A DNA stretch of 50,009 bases, from positions 1-50,009 of the forward strand of contig QYQE01000031.1 in assembly GCA_007280335.1 (NCBI GenBank). Direction: 5' to 3'. Below, one piece after another: positions 41,901 through 49,557 of the stretch. The notes under the pieces are model-generated. The model saw only the letters and a program-made list of their open reading frames with translations. It had not been told where the DNA came from and did not search any database. A program made the position numbers and the translations under genes. How positions within the stretch are numbered: position 1 is the stretch's first letter; every line of letters starts with the position of its first letter. The stretch is from Nitrosopumilales archaeon. GTDB lineage: Archaea; Thermoproteota; Nitrososphaeria; Nitrososphaerales; Nitrosopumilaceae.

Positions 41901-42060
41901 TGGAAGTATTTATCCAATCAGCAAAAAAACAGCGGAAATTTCTTGGACTCCTGAATCTGCAGGTAAATATAGTATAGAAATTTTTGTATGGGACAAAAGT
42001 GGAGTTGCATTACCTCTTACACAAAAGACAGAGTATGACATAGAAGTTGTTTCAAAATAA
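38995..42060 (+). CDS. thaumarchaeal S-layer-like secreted protein
   Basis: The 1021-residue protein has a signal peptide (about 1-27, ending NARA) followed by SDHPDLFVSAENSIFENHFSG, a beginning typical of the main Nitrosopumilus surface-layer protein. It consists of beta-sandwich-like segments rich in Ser, Thr, Asn and Gly. A motif E-T-x3-S/T-G-I-F-x-G/S-S occurs at residues 350, 667 and 834. Two acidic DPDLNTDPN-type loops could bind Ca2+. Five cysteines are scattered. No C-terminal membrane anchor is seen (ends IEVVSK), so assembly is probably by protein-protein contacts. It appears shorter than the main S-layer protein known from Nitrosopumilus, so it may be a paralogue. Confidence 0.78.
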   Translation: MNLRTIMTFTLITLLMATPLSVINARAYSDHPDLFVSAENSIFENHFSGSMVIEVIVRDSSISPLDQQLGEPTVTLNGSPLRMVQGSSGAWYAFFANVDKAKQADQISSTGTAGQNLDFGVFCARSTDPSVLGVSFSQTDGVAIPDSNGISGATQGTTSFTACTGNLGVPNNQMSVIRNSPGLNMNSGVRTGQIGINSNAWPLIQLFTFSNNVTIEYVKAGGSETVNLTYDDMTDISLKLDRSGYPQGSDVFATINDMQLNEDPTSVNSWTFNVNSPAATFYQAFPESGSAPGGPGLVNLYPNLNSLGFKDNGHVEMNLGSVAELKTNQLQTVASITSGATYNKLVTFVETSPNSGIFQSSYASKSTIGILSNAPRFQSASISYNLKSASILSGTSNAVLYLGTPPNTQLNSDQKPVLSIGSPNGQLNPGQKVTITLVDSNQNLNSAIIEHLDDFRSAAILPALKLGNPVTLNSASNVQFYPSSTGFAGGISVPSNVPDSNSARLIIDTTTSPSSSFKKITLNLGITEQTLKSLFINVNQPNSGGSNWINYDLRSFQQQLGINSFSDTSMTLYFGALGNNQVTILTPGSISSGNGLVQISDANVAAINAISPSSQVFLEINFNTSGGSSNIGSIPSGTEPIVFDLFSFGNQNNQKINNAIYRSELQETSSNSGIFTGSMEYVITNQLNQYDPNLIKSLRTFSQDIKFLVNDQLTDNNAIHLSISGVSASGGNKINTLHSDIQTHTGIVTLDSKSYGFGQPVIITLNDPDLNTDPNTIQTYTTVNDPNSSADDTVGNSSGNILLEIWIKGFRFHHCTISGMPHGGLTATGFSLTETDPDTGIFKGSFGMPTQICNKDGTALISPTGGSVEVWYHDFRDALGRSVIVGLSPSYSTQSSTTHQLTGTIAHKISITPKITDTLDRPLLEKPTVGINLNFVTEISNNDQITQSYSYIVQVKDTDDKVVYINLVDGSIYPISKKTAEISWTPESAGKYSIEIFVWDKSGVALPLTQKTEYDIEVVSK

Positions 42061-42081
42061 ACAATCTGTTGTTTAAACTAA

Positions 42082-42093
42082 AATATTTTTTCT
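42082..42093 (+). terminator. T-rich terminator of the S-layer-like gene
   Basis: A run of seven T (ATTTTTTT context) lies about 25 bases after the stop, in the 40-base gap between converging genes. Confidence 0.4.
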
Positions 42094-42100
42094 GTCATAA

Positions 42101-43258
42101 CTAAAAATTATATTTTTCTTTGTATGGTGAAACTGCACGTAATTCTTTTACCACTTTTTTTAAGACCTGCACAGTTTCATTAATCTCTTCTTCCGTGTTT
42201 GTTATTCCAATAGTTAAACGCAGAGATCCTGTTATTTGCTCATGAGAAAATCCTATGGCTCTAAGTACGTGTGATGCTTTTTGTACTTTCACAGAACAAG
42301 CAGAACCAGTTGATGCAGCAACTTTATTTTCGTCAAGCTTGATTATCAGATCCTCACCATTTACACCAAGGAATGTAAAATGAATGTTATTCGGTATTCT
42401 TTTTTCAGGATGGCCATTAAGTTTGGTATGTGGGATTTCTTTTAGAACATCAGTGATAAGCTTCATACCTAATTTTCTAAAATGTTCTTGATTTTGTACA
42501 ATGTTATCATTTGCAAGTTGGCACGCCATGCCAAAACCTACGATGCTTGCCACATTTTCAGTTCCTGATCGAAGGCCATTTTCTTGACCACCACCCAAAA
42601 TGAGAGGATCTATTTTGACTCCTTTTCTGATGTATAACGCACCAACCCCTTTTGGTCCGTTTATTTTATGAGATGATATGGATAACAAGTCTATACCAAG
42701 TTCCTTTACATTAATTGGAGTTTTTCCTACTGCTTGTATTGCATCTGTATGAAATACGATTTTTTTCTCCTGAGTGATTTTTCCAATCTCTGCAATTGGT
42801 TGTATTGTACCAACTTCATTGTTGGCAAACATTATGCTGACAAGACATGTGTCAGAAGCGATTTCTTTTTCAACATCTTCTGGGTTTACAAGACCATATC
42901 TGTCTACAGGGAGATATGTTATCTGAAAACCTTCTTCCTCAAGACGTTTACATGGTTCTAGTATTGCATCGTGTTCTATGGATGATGTTATGATATGTTT
43001 ACCCTTGTTATGGTGCGCAATTCCATAAAGTGCAGTATTATTTGATTCTGTTCCCCCAGATGTTATGAGAATCTCACTGCTTTCTGCATTTATCAATGAC
43101 GCAATTCTTTTTCTTGCATTTTGAATTGCAATGTTGGCAAGACGACCGTACTTGTGAATAGATGAGGGATTTCCGTACTGTTCTTTGAAATATGGAATCA
43201 TCTCTTCAATTACTTTTTCGTGTACTGGAGTTGATGCAGCGTTATCTAGATATATCAA
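42101..43258 (-). CDS. cysteine desulfurase (NifS/IscS-like)
   Basis: The 385-residue PLP enzyme removes sulfur from cysteine. Motifs: MIYLDNAASTPVHE, GNPSSIHKYGR, TSGGTESNNTA, ANNEVGTIQP, the PLP Lys in SISSHKINGPKGVGALY, and the active Cys in TGSACSVKV. Start is TTG in a TTGA overlap with the larE stop, so translation is coupled. In this operon it could supply sulfur for the nickel-pincer cofactor (through LarE) or iron-sulfur clusters. The tight coupling makes the first attractive, but this is inference. Confidence 0.92.
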   Translation of the reverse strand: MIYLDNAASTPVHEKVIEEMIPYFKEQYGNPSSIHKYGRLANIAIQNARKRIASLINAESSEILITSGGTESNNTALYGIAHHNKGKHIITSSIEHDAILEPCKRLEEEGFQITYLPVDRYGLVNPEDVEKEIASDTCLVSIMFANNEVGTIQPIAEIGKITQEKKIVFHTDAIQAVGKTPINVKELGIDLLSISSHKINGPKGVGALYIRKGVKIDPLILGGGQENGLRSGTENVASIVGFGMACQLANDNIVQNQEHFRKLGMKLITDVLKEIPHTKLNGHPEKRIPNNIHFTFLGVNGEDLIIKLDENKVAASTGSACSVKVQKASHVLRAIGFSHEQITGSLRLTIGITNTEEEINETVQVLKKVVKELRAVSPYKEKYNF

Positions 43259-44055
43259 TCTACTATCACATTGAGCTTTCCAGGTCTATATCCTTCCGGG
43301 TCTACAAAAACTGATGTGAATCCAATCTGTTTTAATCTCTCAACGAGTTTTGATAATTTTGTTTGATCAGAAAGTAGACTCATTTCTTTCTGCTCTACTT
43401 CAATTTTTGCAACACCATTAAAATCACGTACACGAACTTGTCGTACTCCAAAAAACTGCTTGACCAAAATTTCGCCCATTTCAATTCTTACAAGTCTTTC
43501 TGCTGTTACTTCTTGTCCCCATGGAATACGAGATGCAAGACAAGAGTTTGATGGTCTGTCGTATACTGATAAACCAACTTTTTGTGCGTATTCTCTAACA
43601 TCCTCTTTTGTAAACCCCGTCTCTACAAGTGGACTTTTCACACCATTTTCTTTTAGAGCCTTTATTCCAGGTCTGTATTCTCTTAGATCATCAAGATTGG
43701 TACCGTCCACGATGGTACTGATATTCTCTTTTTTAGAGATTTCATTAAGATATTCTGAAAGTTCTGTTCTACAATGAAAGCATCTAGTGTTATCATTTTT
43801 TACAAATTCAGGGTTTTCAAGTTCATTATATTGAATTACAATATGTTTGATTCCAATTTCTGAGCAAATTTTTTCAGCAGATTCTAGTTCTTCTTGTGCA
43901 AGTGTCTTGTAATCAGCTGTTACCGCAACTGCTGAATTTCCAAGTGATTTGTGTGCTGCATACGCAACAAGTGCACTATCTACTCCACCAGATAATGCAA
44001 CAAGCACTTTAGATTGTCCACTAAACCAATTAATTAATTCATCAATCTTTGTCAT
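43255..44055 (-). CDS. larE: LarE-type sulfur transferase of nickel-pincer cofactor synthesis
   Basis: The 266-residue PP-loop enzyme activates the pyridinium carboxylates with ATP and inserts sulfur. The PP-loop is LSGGVDSALVA (21-31); the family segment RCFHCRTELS has Cys92 and Cys95; and the sulfur-donor region DRPSNSCLASRIPWG has Cys172, matching the sacrificial Cys of LarE. It is joined by four-base overlaps to larC upstream and the cysteine desulfurase downstream. The desulfurase raises the possibility that sulfur is supplied catalytically and not by loss of the LarE Cys. Confidence 0.88.
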   Translation of the reverse strand: MTKIDELINWFSGQSKVLVALSGGVDSALVAYAAHKSLGNSAVAVTADYKTLAQEELESAEKICSEIGIKHIVIQYNELENPEFVKNDNTRCFHCRTELSEYLNEISKKENISTIVDGTNLDDLREYRPGIKALKENGVKSPLVETGFTKEDVREYAQKVGLSVYDRPSNSCLASRIPWGQEVTAERLVRIEMGEILVKQFFGVRQVRVRDFNGVAKIEVEQKEMSLLSDQTKLSKLVERLKQIGFTSVFVDPEGYRPGKLNVIVD

Positions 44056-45284
44056 TTCAAACTCAACTTTTGCTTAATCTCAGTTCTAATAAACTCGGTT
44101 GCATCTTTAAATGATATTGAAAGTGAATCTGCAACTAATTTGACATCTAATGCTTCCACTTTGAAGTGCTTTACAACATCTTGATTTTTTACCATTTTGC
44201 ATCTTACTGTAAAACTTTTTCCATGTATTATTACAGGTACCGAAATAATTACTCTTGGTACAACAAATCTGGCAGATGATCTAATTCTTATTCCCAATGT
44301 ACCTGTTTCAGAGATCAAAGTTTCAAGAACAGTATTCACAGAACTAGAATCGCATATTACAGAAACTAGATTTGTTGGTCTGCCTTTTTTCGTTATAGCA
44401 GGAGCCACTGTAACGTCTTTTGCTCCATTTGCAATTATTTTATCAATCATATGACCTAAAACTTCACCAGAAATATCGTCAATATTTGTCTCAAGTATTT
44501 GTACTGCATCTTGTTGAAATTGTTCTGTTTTGTCAGCCTTTACAATTTTAAGCACGTTAGGAAATCCATCAAAGTTTTTCTTTCCAGCTCCATATCCTAT
44601 AGATTTTACTCTGATTGCAGGATAAAATTCTGAACAACTATCTGCCAGATTGACAAGAAGACTTGCTCCGGTAGGCGTAGTGAGTTCTTCTTTAATTTGT
44701 CCACCTGATATTATAATATCTGAATTTCGGAAAATTTCTAAAATTGCACTAGCAGGATTTGATACAGTTCCATGTGAAAAAGTAAGTGTACCTCCACCCA
44801 CTGTTACTGGCATAGATATTATCTCCTCTGAAAAAAAATTCAAATCATCTAAAGCAATTGCAGTTCCAATTATATCAACTACAGTATCCATGCTTGAAGC
44901 TTCGTGAAAGTGTACTGATTCCATTGGCTCTCCATGAATTTTTGATTCTGCCTTTATCAAAGATCTAATGCTTTCCTTGGCAAACACTTTGGCTTGTTCA
45001 GAAAGACCGATTTTATCTGATGTTAATAGTATGCATTCCTGAATATCCGTGCCTCTGCGTTCATGAGTATTTTCTTTTATGTCAAGTAAAAGGTGAGTTG
45101 CTTCCGTTCCATGATTGACAATTTTATCAAAATCAATCTTTTGGATTTTAGATCCTGAAAGATAATTCTCTGAAGTATGAATTCCATCAATTACTTTTGA
45201 TTTATTTGCACCTATGTTTATGAGAGCCGAAAGTAACATGTCACCTGAAATACCAGCTACTTGTGGATCTATTATTAACACCAT
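44052..45284 (-). CDS. larC: LarC nickel insertase of nickel-pincer cofactor synthesis
   Basis: LarC inserts nickel into the sulfurated pincer precursor using CTP. The 410-residue product has the N-terminal LIIDPQVAGISGDMLLSALI, VHFHEASSMDTVVDIIGTAIALDDL, SHGTVSNPASA, PTGASLLVNL, and the C-terminal LETNIDDISGEVLGHMIDKIIANGAKDV and KKGRPTNLVSVIC. Both LarC1 and LarC2 halves are in one uninterrupted frame, unlike Lactobacillus plantarum where frameshifting joins them. ATG 45284 has TTTATATG 23 bases upstream; the transcript is leaderless and continues into larE. Confidence 0.9.
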   Translation of the reverse strand: MVLIIDPQVAGISGDMLLSALINIGANKSKVIDGIHTSENYLSGSKIQKIDFDKIVNHGTEATHLLLDIKENTHERRGTDIQECILLTSDKIGLSEQAKVFAKESIRSLIKAESKIHGEPMESVHFHEASSMDTVVDIIGTAIALDDLNFFSEEIISMPVTVGGGTLTFSHGTVSNPASAILEIFRNSDIIISGGQIKEELTTPTGASLLVNLADSCSEFYPAIRVKSIGYGAGKKNFDGFPNVLKIVKADKTEQFQQDAVQILETNIDDISGEVLGHMIDKIIANGAKDVTVAPAITKKGRPTNLVSVICDSSSVNTVLETLISETGTLGIRIRSSARFVVPRVIISVPVIIHGKSFTVRCKMVKNQDVVKHFKVEALDVKLVADSLSISFKDATEFIRTEIKQKLSLK

Positions 45285-45307
45285 GGAATTGTAAACTCAT
45301 GAGAATG

Positions 45308-45315
45308 CATATAAA
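45308..45315 (-). promoter_or_regulatory. TATA box of larC-larE-desulfurase operon
   Basis: TTTATATG read leftward, 23 bases from ATG 45284. Confidence 0.5.
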
Positions 45316-45411
45316 TTGTAATTTTAATTCACGAGCAGTTTCAAGTAATTTTTACCAAATTTAGAGAAATTACTGCATACGCAACTTTATTCTATATTAC
45401 TAATAGTGAAG

Positions 45412-45419
45412 TTTAATTA
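45412..45419 (+). promoter_or_regulatory. TATA box of the malate dehydrogenase gene
   Basis: TTTAATTA, 22 bases before ATG 45442, in the 157-base divergent region shared with larC. The two promoters are about 100 bases apart, so one regulator could cover both. Confidence 0.45.
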
Positions 45420-45441
45420 GCGATTAAAATCACGCCTGTTT

Positions 45442-46356
45442 ATGATTACTATTGTTGGTTCTGGTAAGGTAGGCGGAGAAGCTGCACTTTTTACTGCTCT
45501 ACGAAAACTTTCTGATGAAATTCTTCTTTTGGATGTTGTACAAGGTCTTCCACAAGGAGAAGCAATGGATCTTAACCATATGTTGTCAGAAAAAGGAATT
45601 GATGTGAATATACGCGGTTCAAACGATTATTCTGAAATGAAAAACTCTGACATTGTTGTTGTCGTAGCAGGTTCTGGACGAAAACCAGGGATGACAAGAA
45701 TGGATCTTTTAAAAATAAATGCGTCTATTGTTAAAGGTGTTGTAGAGAACATAAAAAAATATGCAAAAGATTCTATGATAATCCCTGTTACAAATCCACT
45801 TGATCCAATGACATATCTTACTTACAAAGTATCTGGGTTTCAAAAGAACAGAGTATTTGGAATGGGCGGAATGCTTGATTTATCCAGATTTGTACAATTC
45901 ATACATCAAGCAACTGGTTTTTCTCGTGATTCTATACGTGCATTGGTTATAGGAGAGCATGGTGAGAACATGTTGCCTCTGGCAAGATATTCGACTGTAT
46001 CAGGAATTCCACTTACGTCACTTTTATCAAAACCAAAACTCGATGAGATTGTACAAGACACAAAACAAGTAGCGGCCAAAGTCATAGAACTAAAGGGCGC
46101 TACTGTACATGCGCCTGGAAATGCGATTTCAGCTATAATTGAAGCGGTAGTTAGAGATACAAAACAAGTAATTCCAGTTGCAACATATCTTGATGGAGAA
46201 TATAGTTATTCTGATGTTACTATTGGTGTACCTGCAGTTATTGGTAAAAACGGTGTAGAAAAGATTATTGAACTAGATCTTGATTCTAATGAAAAAGAAT
46301 TGTTCAAAAAAGGAATTGAAAGCGTCAAGACAGCTATTTCTGGTCTGGAATTCTGA
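45442..46356 (+). CDS. mdh: malate dehydrogenase (LDH/MDH superfamily)
   Basis: The 304-residue NAD-dependent enzyme interconverts malate and oxaloacetate. The Rossmann start is [11 protein letters not shown], with Asp31 after strand two favouring NAD. The substrate loop [11 protein letters not shown] carries Arg80 and Arg86 in the MDH-type arrangement (Lys/Pro in place of the LDH Gln). Other motifs are [21 protein letters not shown] with the Asp, and IGEHGEN with the catalytic His. It lies between larC and larB, divergent from one and followed by the other, raising a link to a nickel-pincer enzyme acting on malate or another 2-hydroxy acid. Confidence 0.92.
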   Translation: MITIVGSGKVGGEAALFTALRKLSDEILLLDVVQGLPQGEAMDLNHMLSEKGIDVNIRGSNDYSEMKNSDIVVVVAGSGRKPGMTRMDLLKINASIVKGVVENIKKYAKDSMIIPVTNPLDPMTYLTYKVSGFQKNRVFGMGGMLDLSRFVQFIHQATGFSRDSIRALVIGEHGENMLPLARYSTVSGIPLTSLLSKPKLDEIVQDTKQVAAKVIELKGATVHAPGNAISAIIEAVVRDTKQVIPVATYLDGEYSYSDVTIGVPAVIGKNGVEKIIELDLDSNEKELFKKGIESVKTAISGLEF

Positions 46357-46361
46357 TTAGA

Positions 46362-46368
46362 TTTTTAA
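46362..46368 (+). promoter_or_regulatory. TATA-like box of larB
   Basis: TTTTTAA, 25 bases before the TTG at 46394; it suggests that larB has its own start as well as possible readthrough from mdh. Confidence 0.4.
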
Positions 46369-46393
46369 CTACAATAAGGATTTACAGTTATCA

Positions 46394-47176
46394 TTGAATC
46401 TCATAGAAATTCTGGAATCACTCAAGCTAGGAAAGATCTCTGTAACTAAAGCAAAAAAACTACTTTCCTTATACTCTGTAGAAAAAATTGAAGATATCGC
46501 TAAATTTGACGTTGGTAGGAAATTTAGGCGTGGTATTCCTGAAGTAATCTTTGCAGAAAAAAAACAACTAGTAGATCTAAAAAAAATATTACTTGGAGCT
46601 ATTTCAAGATCTGATCCACTACTTGTGTCAAGAATTAATAAAAATGATTTTAAAAAAATCATTTCTTTTTCAAATAAAAATAAAATCAAAACCAAACTTG
46701 GAAAAAATACTACATCCATTCTTTTTTTTAAAAAAATGATAAAGCCTTCTGGCGGTCGTGTTGGCATACTAACTGCAGGAACTTCGGATATTGGTATAGC
46801 TGAAGATGCAAGATTGATTGCAGAGGCTATGGGTTGTATGTGTACATGTAGCTATGATGTAGGTATTGCTGGATTGCATAGAGTATTTCCTATAATAAAG
46901 AAAATGATACGAGCAGATGTAGATGCGATTGTAGTTGTTGCTGGAATGGAAGGAGCTCTACCATCCATAGTTTCTTCACTCGTAGATATTCCTGTAATAG
47001 GTGTGCCATCATCAGTTGGATATGGTTATGGCGAAAAAGGAGTTGCAGCGCTTGCTTCGATGTTACAAAGTTGTACACTTGGACTTTCAGTGGTAAATAT
47101 TGATAATGGTATAGGAGCAGGCGCTATTGCAGCTAATATCGCAAACAGAAGTGTCAGAAAAAAGGCTAGAGTTTGA
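46394..47176 (+). CDS. larB: LarB carboxylase/hydrolase of nickel-pincer cofactor synthesis
   Basis: LarB carboxylates nicotinic acid adenine dinucleotide, the first step of nickel-pincer nucleotide synthesis. The 260-residue protein has an N-terminal helical part (KFRRGIPEVIFAEKK) and a PurE-like domain: GRVGILTAGTSDIGIAEDARLIAEAMG, CSYDVGIAGLHRVF, AIVVVAGMEGALPSIVSSLVDIPVIGVPSSVGYG, VVNIDNGIGAGAIAANI. Start is TTG with a TATA-like box at leaderless distance, 37 bases after mdh. Its end overlaps the converging transporter gene by 11 bases. Confidence 0.92.
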   Translation: MNLIEILESLKLGKISVTKAKKLLSLYSVEKIEDIAKFDVGRKFRRGIPEVIFAEKKQLVDLKKILLGAISRSDPLLVSRINKNDFKKIISFSNKNKIKTKLGKNTTSILFFKKMIKPSGGRVGILTAGTSDIGIAEDARLIAEAMGCMCTCSYDVGIAGLHRVFPIIKKMIRADVDAIVVVAGMEGALPSIVSSLVDIPVIGVPSSVGYGYGEKGVAALASMLQSCTLGLSVVNIDNGIGAGAIAANIANRSVRKKARV

Positions 47177-47885
47177 GTATTCCGATATTTGCTAATTCTG
47201 AACCTATTCCAAATCCTAATAATGCAATACCGGTACCAAGTCCTGCCATTTCTAATCCACCGCGTATGATGCTAAGATTGGCAAGTCTTGATTTGACTGC
47301 TCCTATTACAAATGATGCAGATAAGCTAGTTGCTATTGCAACAAGTAATGGTACATAACCATGTGCAAAGAAATATGGAATGATTGGCAATATTCCTCCT
47401 ACCAGAAAAGATCCAAACATACGAAACGCACTTTTTAATGGACTGCCAATAATTTCCAAGTTTAACTTTAATTCTTCAGTAAGCATGGTGTCCAACCAAA
47501 CTTTTTTATCGGAAGTTATCTTGTTTACGATTCCTTCAAGTTCATTTCCAGAAAATCCTTTTGCTCTATAAACATCTTCGATTTCTTGTCTTTCAGCTTC
47601 GGGAACATTTTCCATCTCCCATTTTTCTCGTTCTATCTCTGAATGTAATAACTGTGTTTGTGCTTTTACGGCAAGATAATTTTGTACAGCCATGGCTTTT
47701 GCCCCTGTAAACATTGCTACAATGGCAGCAAGTATGATTATGTTTGAAGAAACATCTGCACCGCCTACTCCTGCAACAATACCAAGAGAGGTGTTGATTC
47801 CATCACCAAAACCAAACACAAAGTCCCTAATCGAACTGATTTCTTTCTGATGTCTTTCTACATGTCTTGGTTCTGATATGCCCAT
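47166..47885 (-). CDS. VIT1/CCC1-type metal transporter
   Basis: The 239-residue membrane protein belongs to the vacuolar iron transporter family, which moves Fe2+, Mn2+ or related metals. It has RDFVFGFGDGINTSLGIVAGVGGA (first helix with the conserved DG), a cytosolic metal-binding helical segment rich in Glu (SEIEREKWEMENVPEAERQEIEDVY), and three further helices. ATG 47885 has ATATAAAT 23 bases upstream and is preferred to a TTG at 47921. It sits beside the nickel-cofactor genes, but transport of nickel is only a guess. Confidence 0.85.
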   Translation of the reverse strand: MGISEPRHVERHQKEISSIRDFVFGFGDGINTSLGIVAGVGGADVSSNIIILAAIVAMFTGAKAMAVQNYLAVKAQTQLLHSEIEREKWEMENVPEAERQEIEDVYRAKGFSGNELEGIVNKITSDKKVWLDTMLTEELKLNLEIIGSPLKSAFRMFGSFLVGGILPIIPYFFAHGYVPLLVAIATSLSASFVIGAVKSRLANLSIIRGGLEMAGLGTGIALLGFGIGSELANIGILKL

Positions 47886-47908
47886 TAACAATATACAAAG
47901 TTGTCCCG

Positions 47909-47916
47909 ATTTATAT
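47909..47916 (-). promoter_or_regulatory. TATA box of the VIT1-type transporter
   Basis: ATATAAAT read leftward, 23 bases from ATG 47885. Confidence 0.5.
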
Positions 47917-47960
47917 GTCAAAATATAAGTCTGTTAAAAGAAGATCGACCTACTAAACGA

Positions 47961-47970
47961 TTTATATCAT
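47961..47970 (+). promoter_or_regulatory. TATA box of the radical SAM gene
   Basis: TTTATATCAT ends 21 bases before ATG 47992, in the divergent region shared with the transporter. Confidence 0.45.
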
Positions 47971-47991
47971 AGTATAAAGAATAAGACAGAA

Positions 47992-49557
47992 ATGGCTGGT
48001 AAGAGGATAGTCTTAACTGCAGACCGTAGCCTGATGACTAATTACCGAGGTAACTTCCTTTATGGTTTTATTGCCTGCGGTCCTTACGAGGTACTCCCTG
48101 AATGGGTATTTGATAAAGTATTTTGTCCGAGTGTGGAAACCGATCCAGTAACTGGTGAAGCAAAAGTAGCCCAAGTCGGTTTACGAAGAGTAGAATCTGC
48201 ACTCTTGCAAGGATACAAAAGAGATGAAGTCTTTGTAGCTCAACCAGAACATCTTGAAAAATGTATAGGTCCTGACACAAAAGTTGTTGGGATAAATGTC
48301 ATGGATCCCCTTGGTATGGCCCCTGTTACTACAACAATGTCTCCAGAGAAACTTTCCTATGTTGCAATGAAATTCAAAAGAATGTGTGCTAGTATAATAC
48401 AATTAAAGAAAAAATATAATTTTCATGTTGTTGTTGGTGGAAATGGTGCGTGGGAACTTGCAAAAACTGATAGAATGAAAATTCATGGTATTGATACTGT
48501 AGTTGTAGGTGAAGCAGATGAGCTTGCACTTGATCTATTTCATGATTTAGAAAAAGGCGATGCTCCAGAACTAATGCATTGTTTTGTTAAAAATATTCAA
48601 AATATTCCAATTATCCAAGGTCCTACCGTAAACTCATTGATTGAAGCAATGCGTGGATGTGGACGAGGCTGTGACTTTTGTGATGTTAATAAGAGATCAA
48701 AAAAAGATTTACCTTTAGACAGATTGCAGCATGAGGCAAAGATCAATCTTAATTACGGATTTGATTCGATCTGGTTACACTCTGATGAAATGCTGCTCTA
48801 TGGTTGTGACAATCGAAACTTTCAACCAAACTATGATGCAATAACTGAACTGTGGAGGGGACTAAAATCACTAGGTGCAAGGTTTGTTGGTACAACCCAC
48901 ATGACATTTTCTGCTGTTTGTGCTGATCCAAAATTGTTACATGATATGTCGGAAATTAATGACATGAGTAATGAAAAATGGCTTGCAACAAATCTGGGAA
49001 TAGAAACAGTTGCACCAAGAATGGTCAAAAAACACCTTGGAGTAAAAGCTAAACCATTCTCTACTGATGAATGGGGTTGGGTTGTCCGAGAGGGTGCAAA
49101 GATATTAAATCAGAATCACTGGTTCCCAGCAGCGACTCTGATAATAGGATGGCCAGATGAAACTCCAGATGAAACAAAATACACCATAGATCTAGTAGAA
49201 GATTTCAAACAAACACGAATGCGTGGTCTTGTAGCACCTCTGCTTTATCAAGACTTTAATGAGAAAAACTCTATGCACTTTGGTAACCTAAACGAGGCCC
49301 AGTTTACATTATTCTGGAAGTGTTGGGAACATAACTTACGTGTCATAAATGACATCATCCCAATAATTATTAGAAACAAATCGTTTGGACCCCCTATGAA
49401 AGTGCTTATGTATGGTATGATAAAGGCTGGAACTTGGGCAATTATGCGATATTTGAGAGGCTTGAGTAAAGAACTATTCAATGGAAGGCTTCCTGACGAA
49501 ATAATGGAACACTATGCTAGAAGTAGATCCGTTAATGCTCCTGCATATACTAGGTAG
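47992..49557 (+). CDS. radical SAM protein with N-terminal Rossmann-like domain
   Basis: The 521-residue protein has an N-terminal domain (about 1-200) with the arrangement of B12-binding folds (VVGINVMDPLGMAP, FHVVVGGNGAW, IDTVVVGEADELA), but the cobalamin His motif DxHxxG is not seen. The radical SAM cluster is Cys223-x3-Cys227-x2-Cys230, followed by WLHSDEMLLYG and ATNLGIETVAPRM. The C-terminal third contains WFPAATLIIGWPDETPDE. Size and layout recall BchE-like enzymes, including archaeal lipid-modifying ones (GDGT ring or tetraether synthases), but assignment to any of these is open. Divergent from the transporter gene. Confidence 0.78.
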   Translation: MAGKRIVLTADRSLMTNYRGNFLYGFIACGPYEVLPEWVFDKVFCPSVETDPVTGEAKVAQVGLRRVESALLQGYKRDEVFVAQPEHLEKCIGPDTKVVGINVMDPLGMAPVTTTMSPEKLSYVAMKFKRMCASIIQLKKKYNFHVVVGGNGAWELAKTDRMKIHGIDTVVVGEADELALDLFHDLEKGDAPELMHCFVKNIQNIPIIQGPTVNSLIEAMRGCGRGCDFCDVNKRSKKDLPLDRLQHEAKINLNYGFDSIWLHSDEMLLYGCDNRNFQPNYDAITELWRGLKSLGARFVGTTHMTFSAVCADPKLLHDMSEINDMSNEKWLATNLGIETVAPRMVKKHLGVKAKPFSTDEWGWVVREGAKILNQNHWFPAATLIIGWPDETPDETKYTIDLVEDFKQTRMRGLVAPLLYQDFNEKNSMHFGNLNEAQFTLFWKCWEHNLRVINDIIPIIIRNKSFGPPMKVLMYGMIKAGTWAIMRYLRGLSKELFNGRLPDEIMEHYARSRSVNAPAYTR

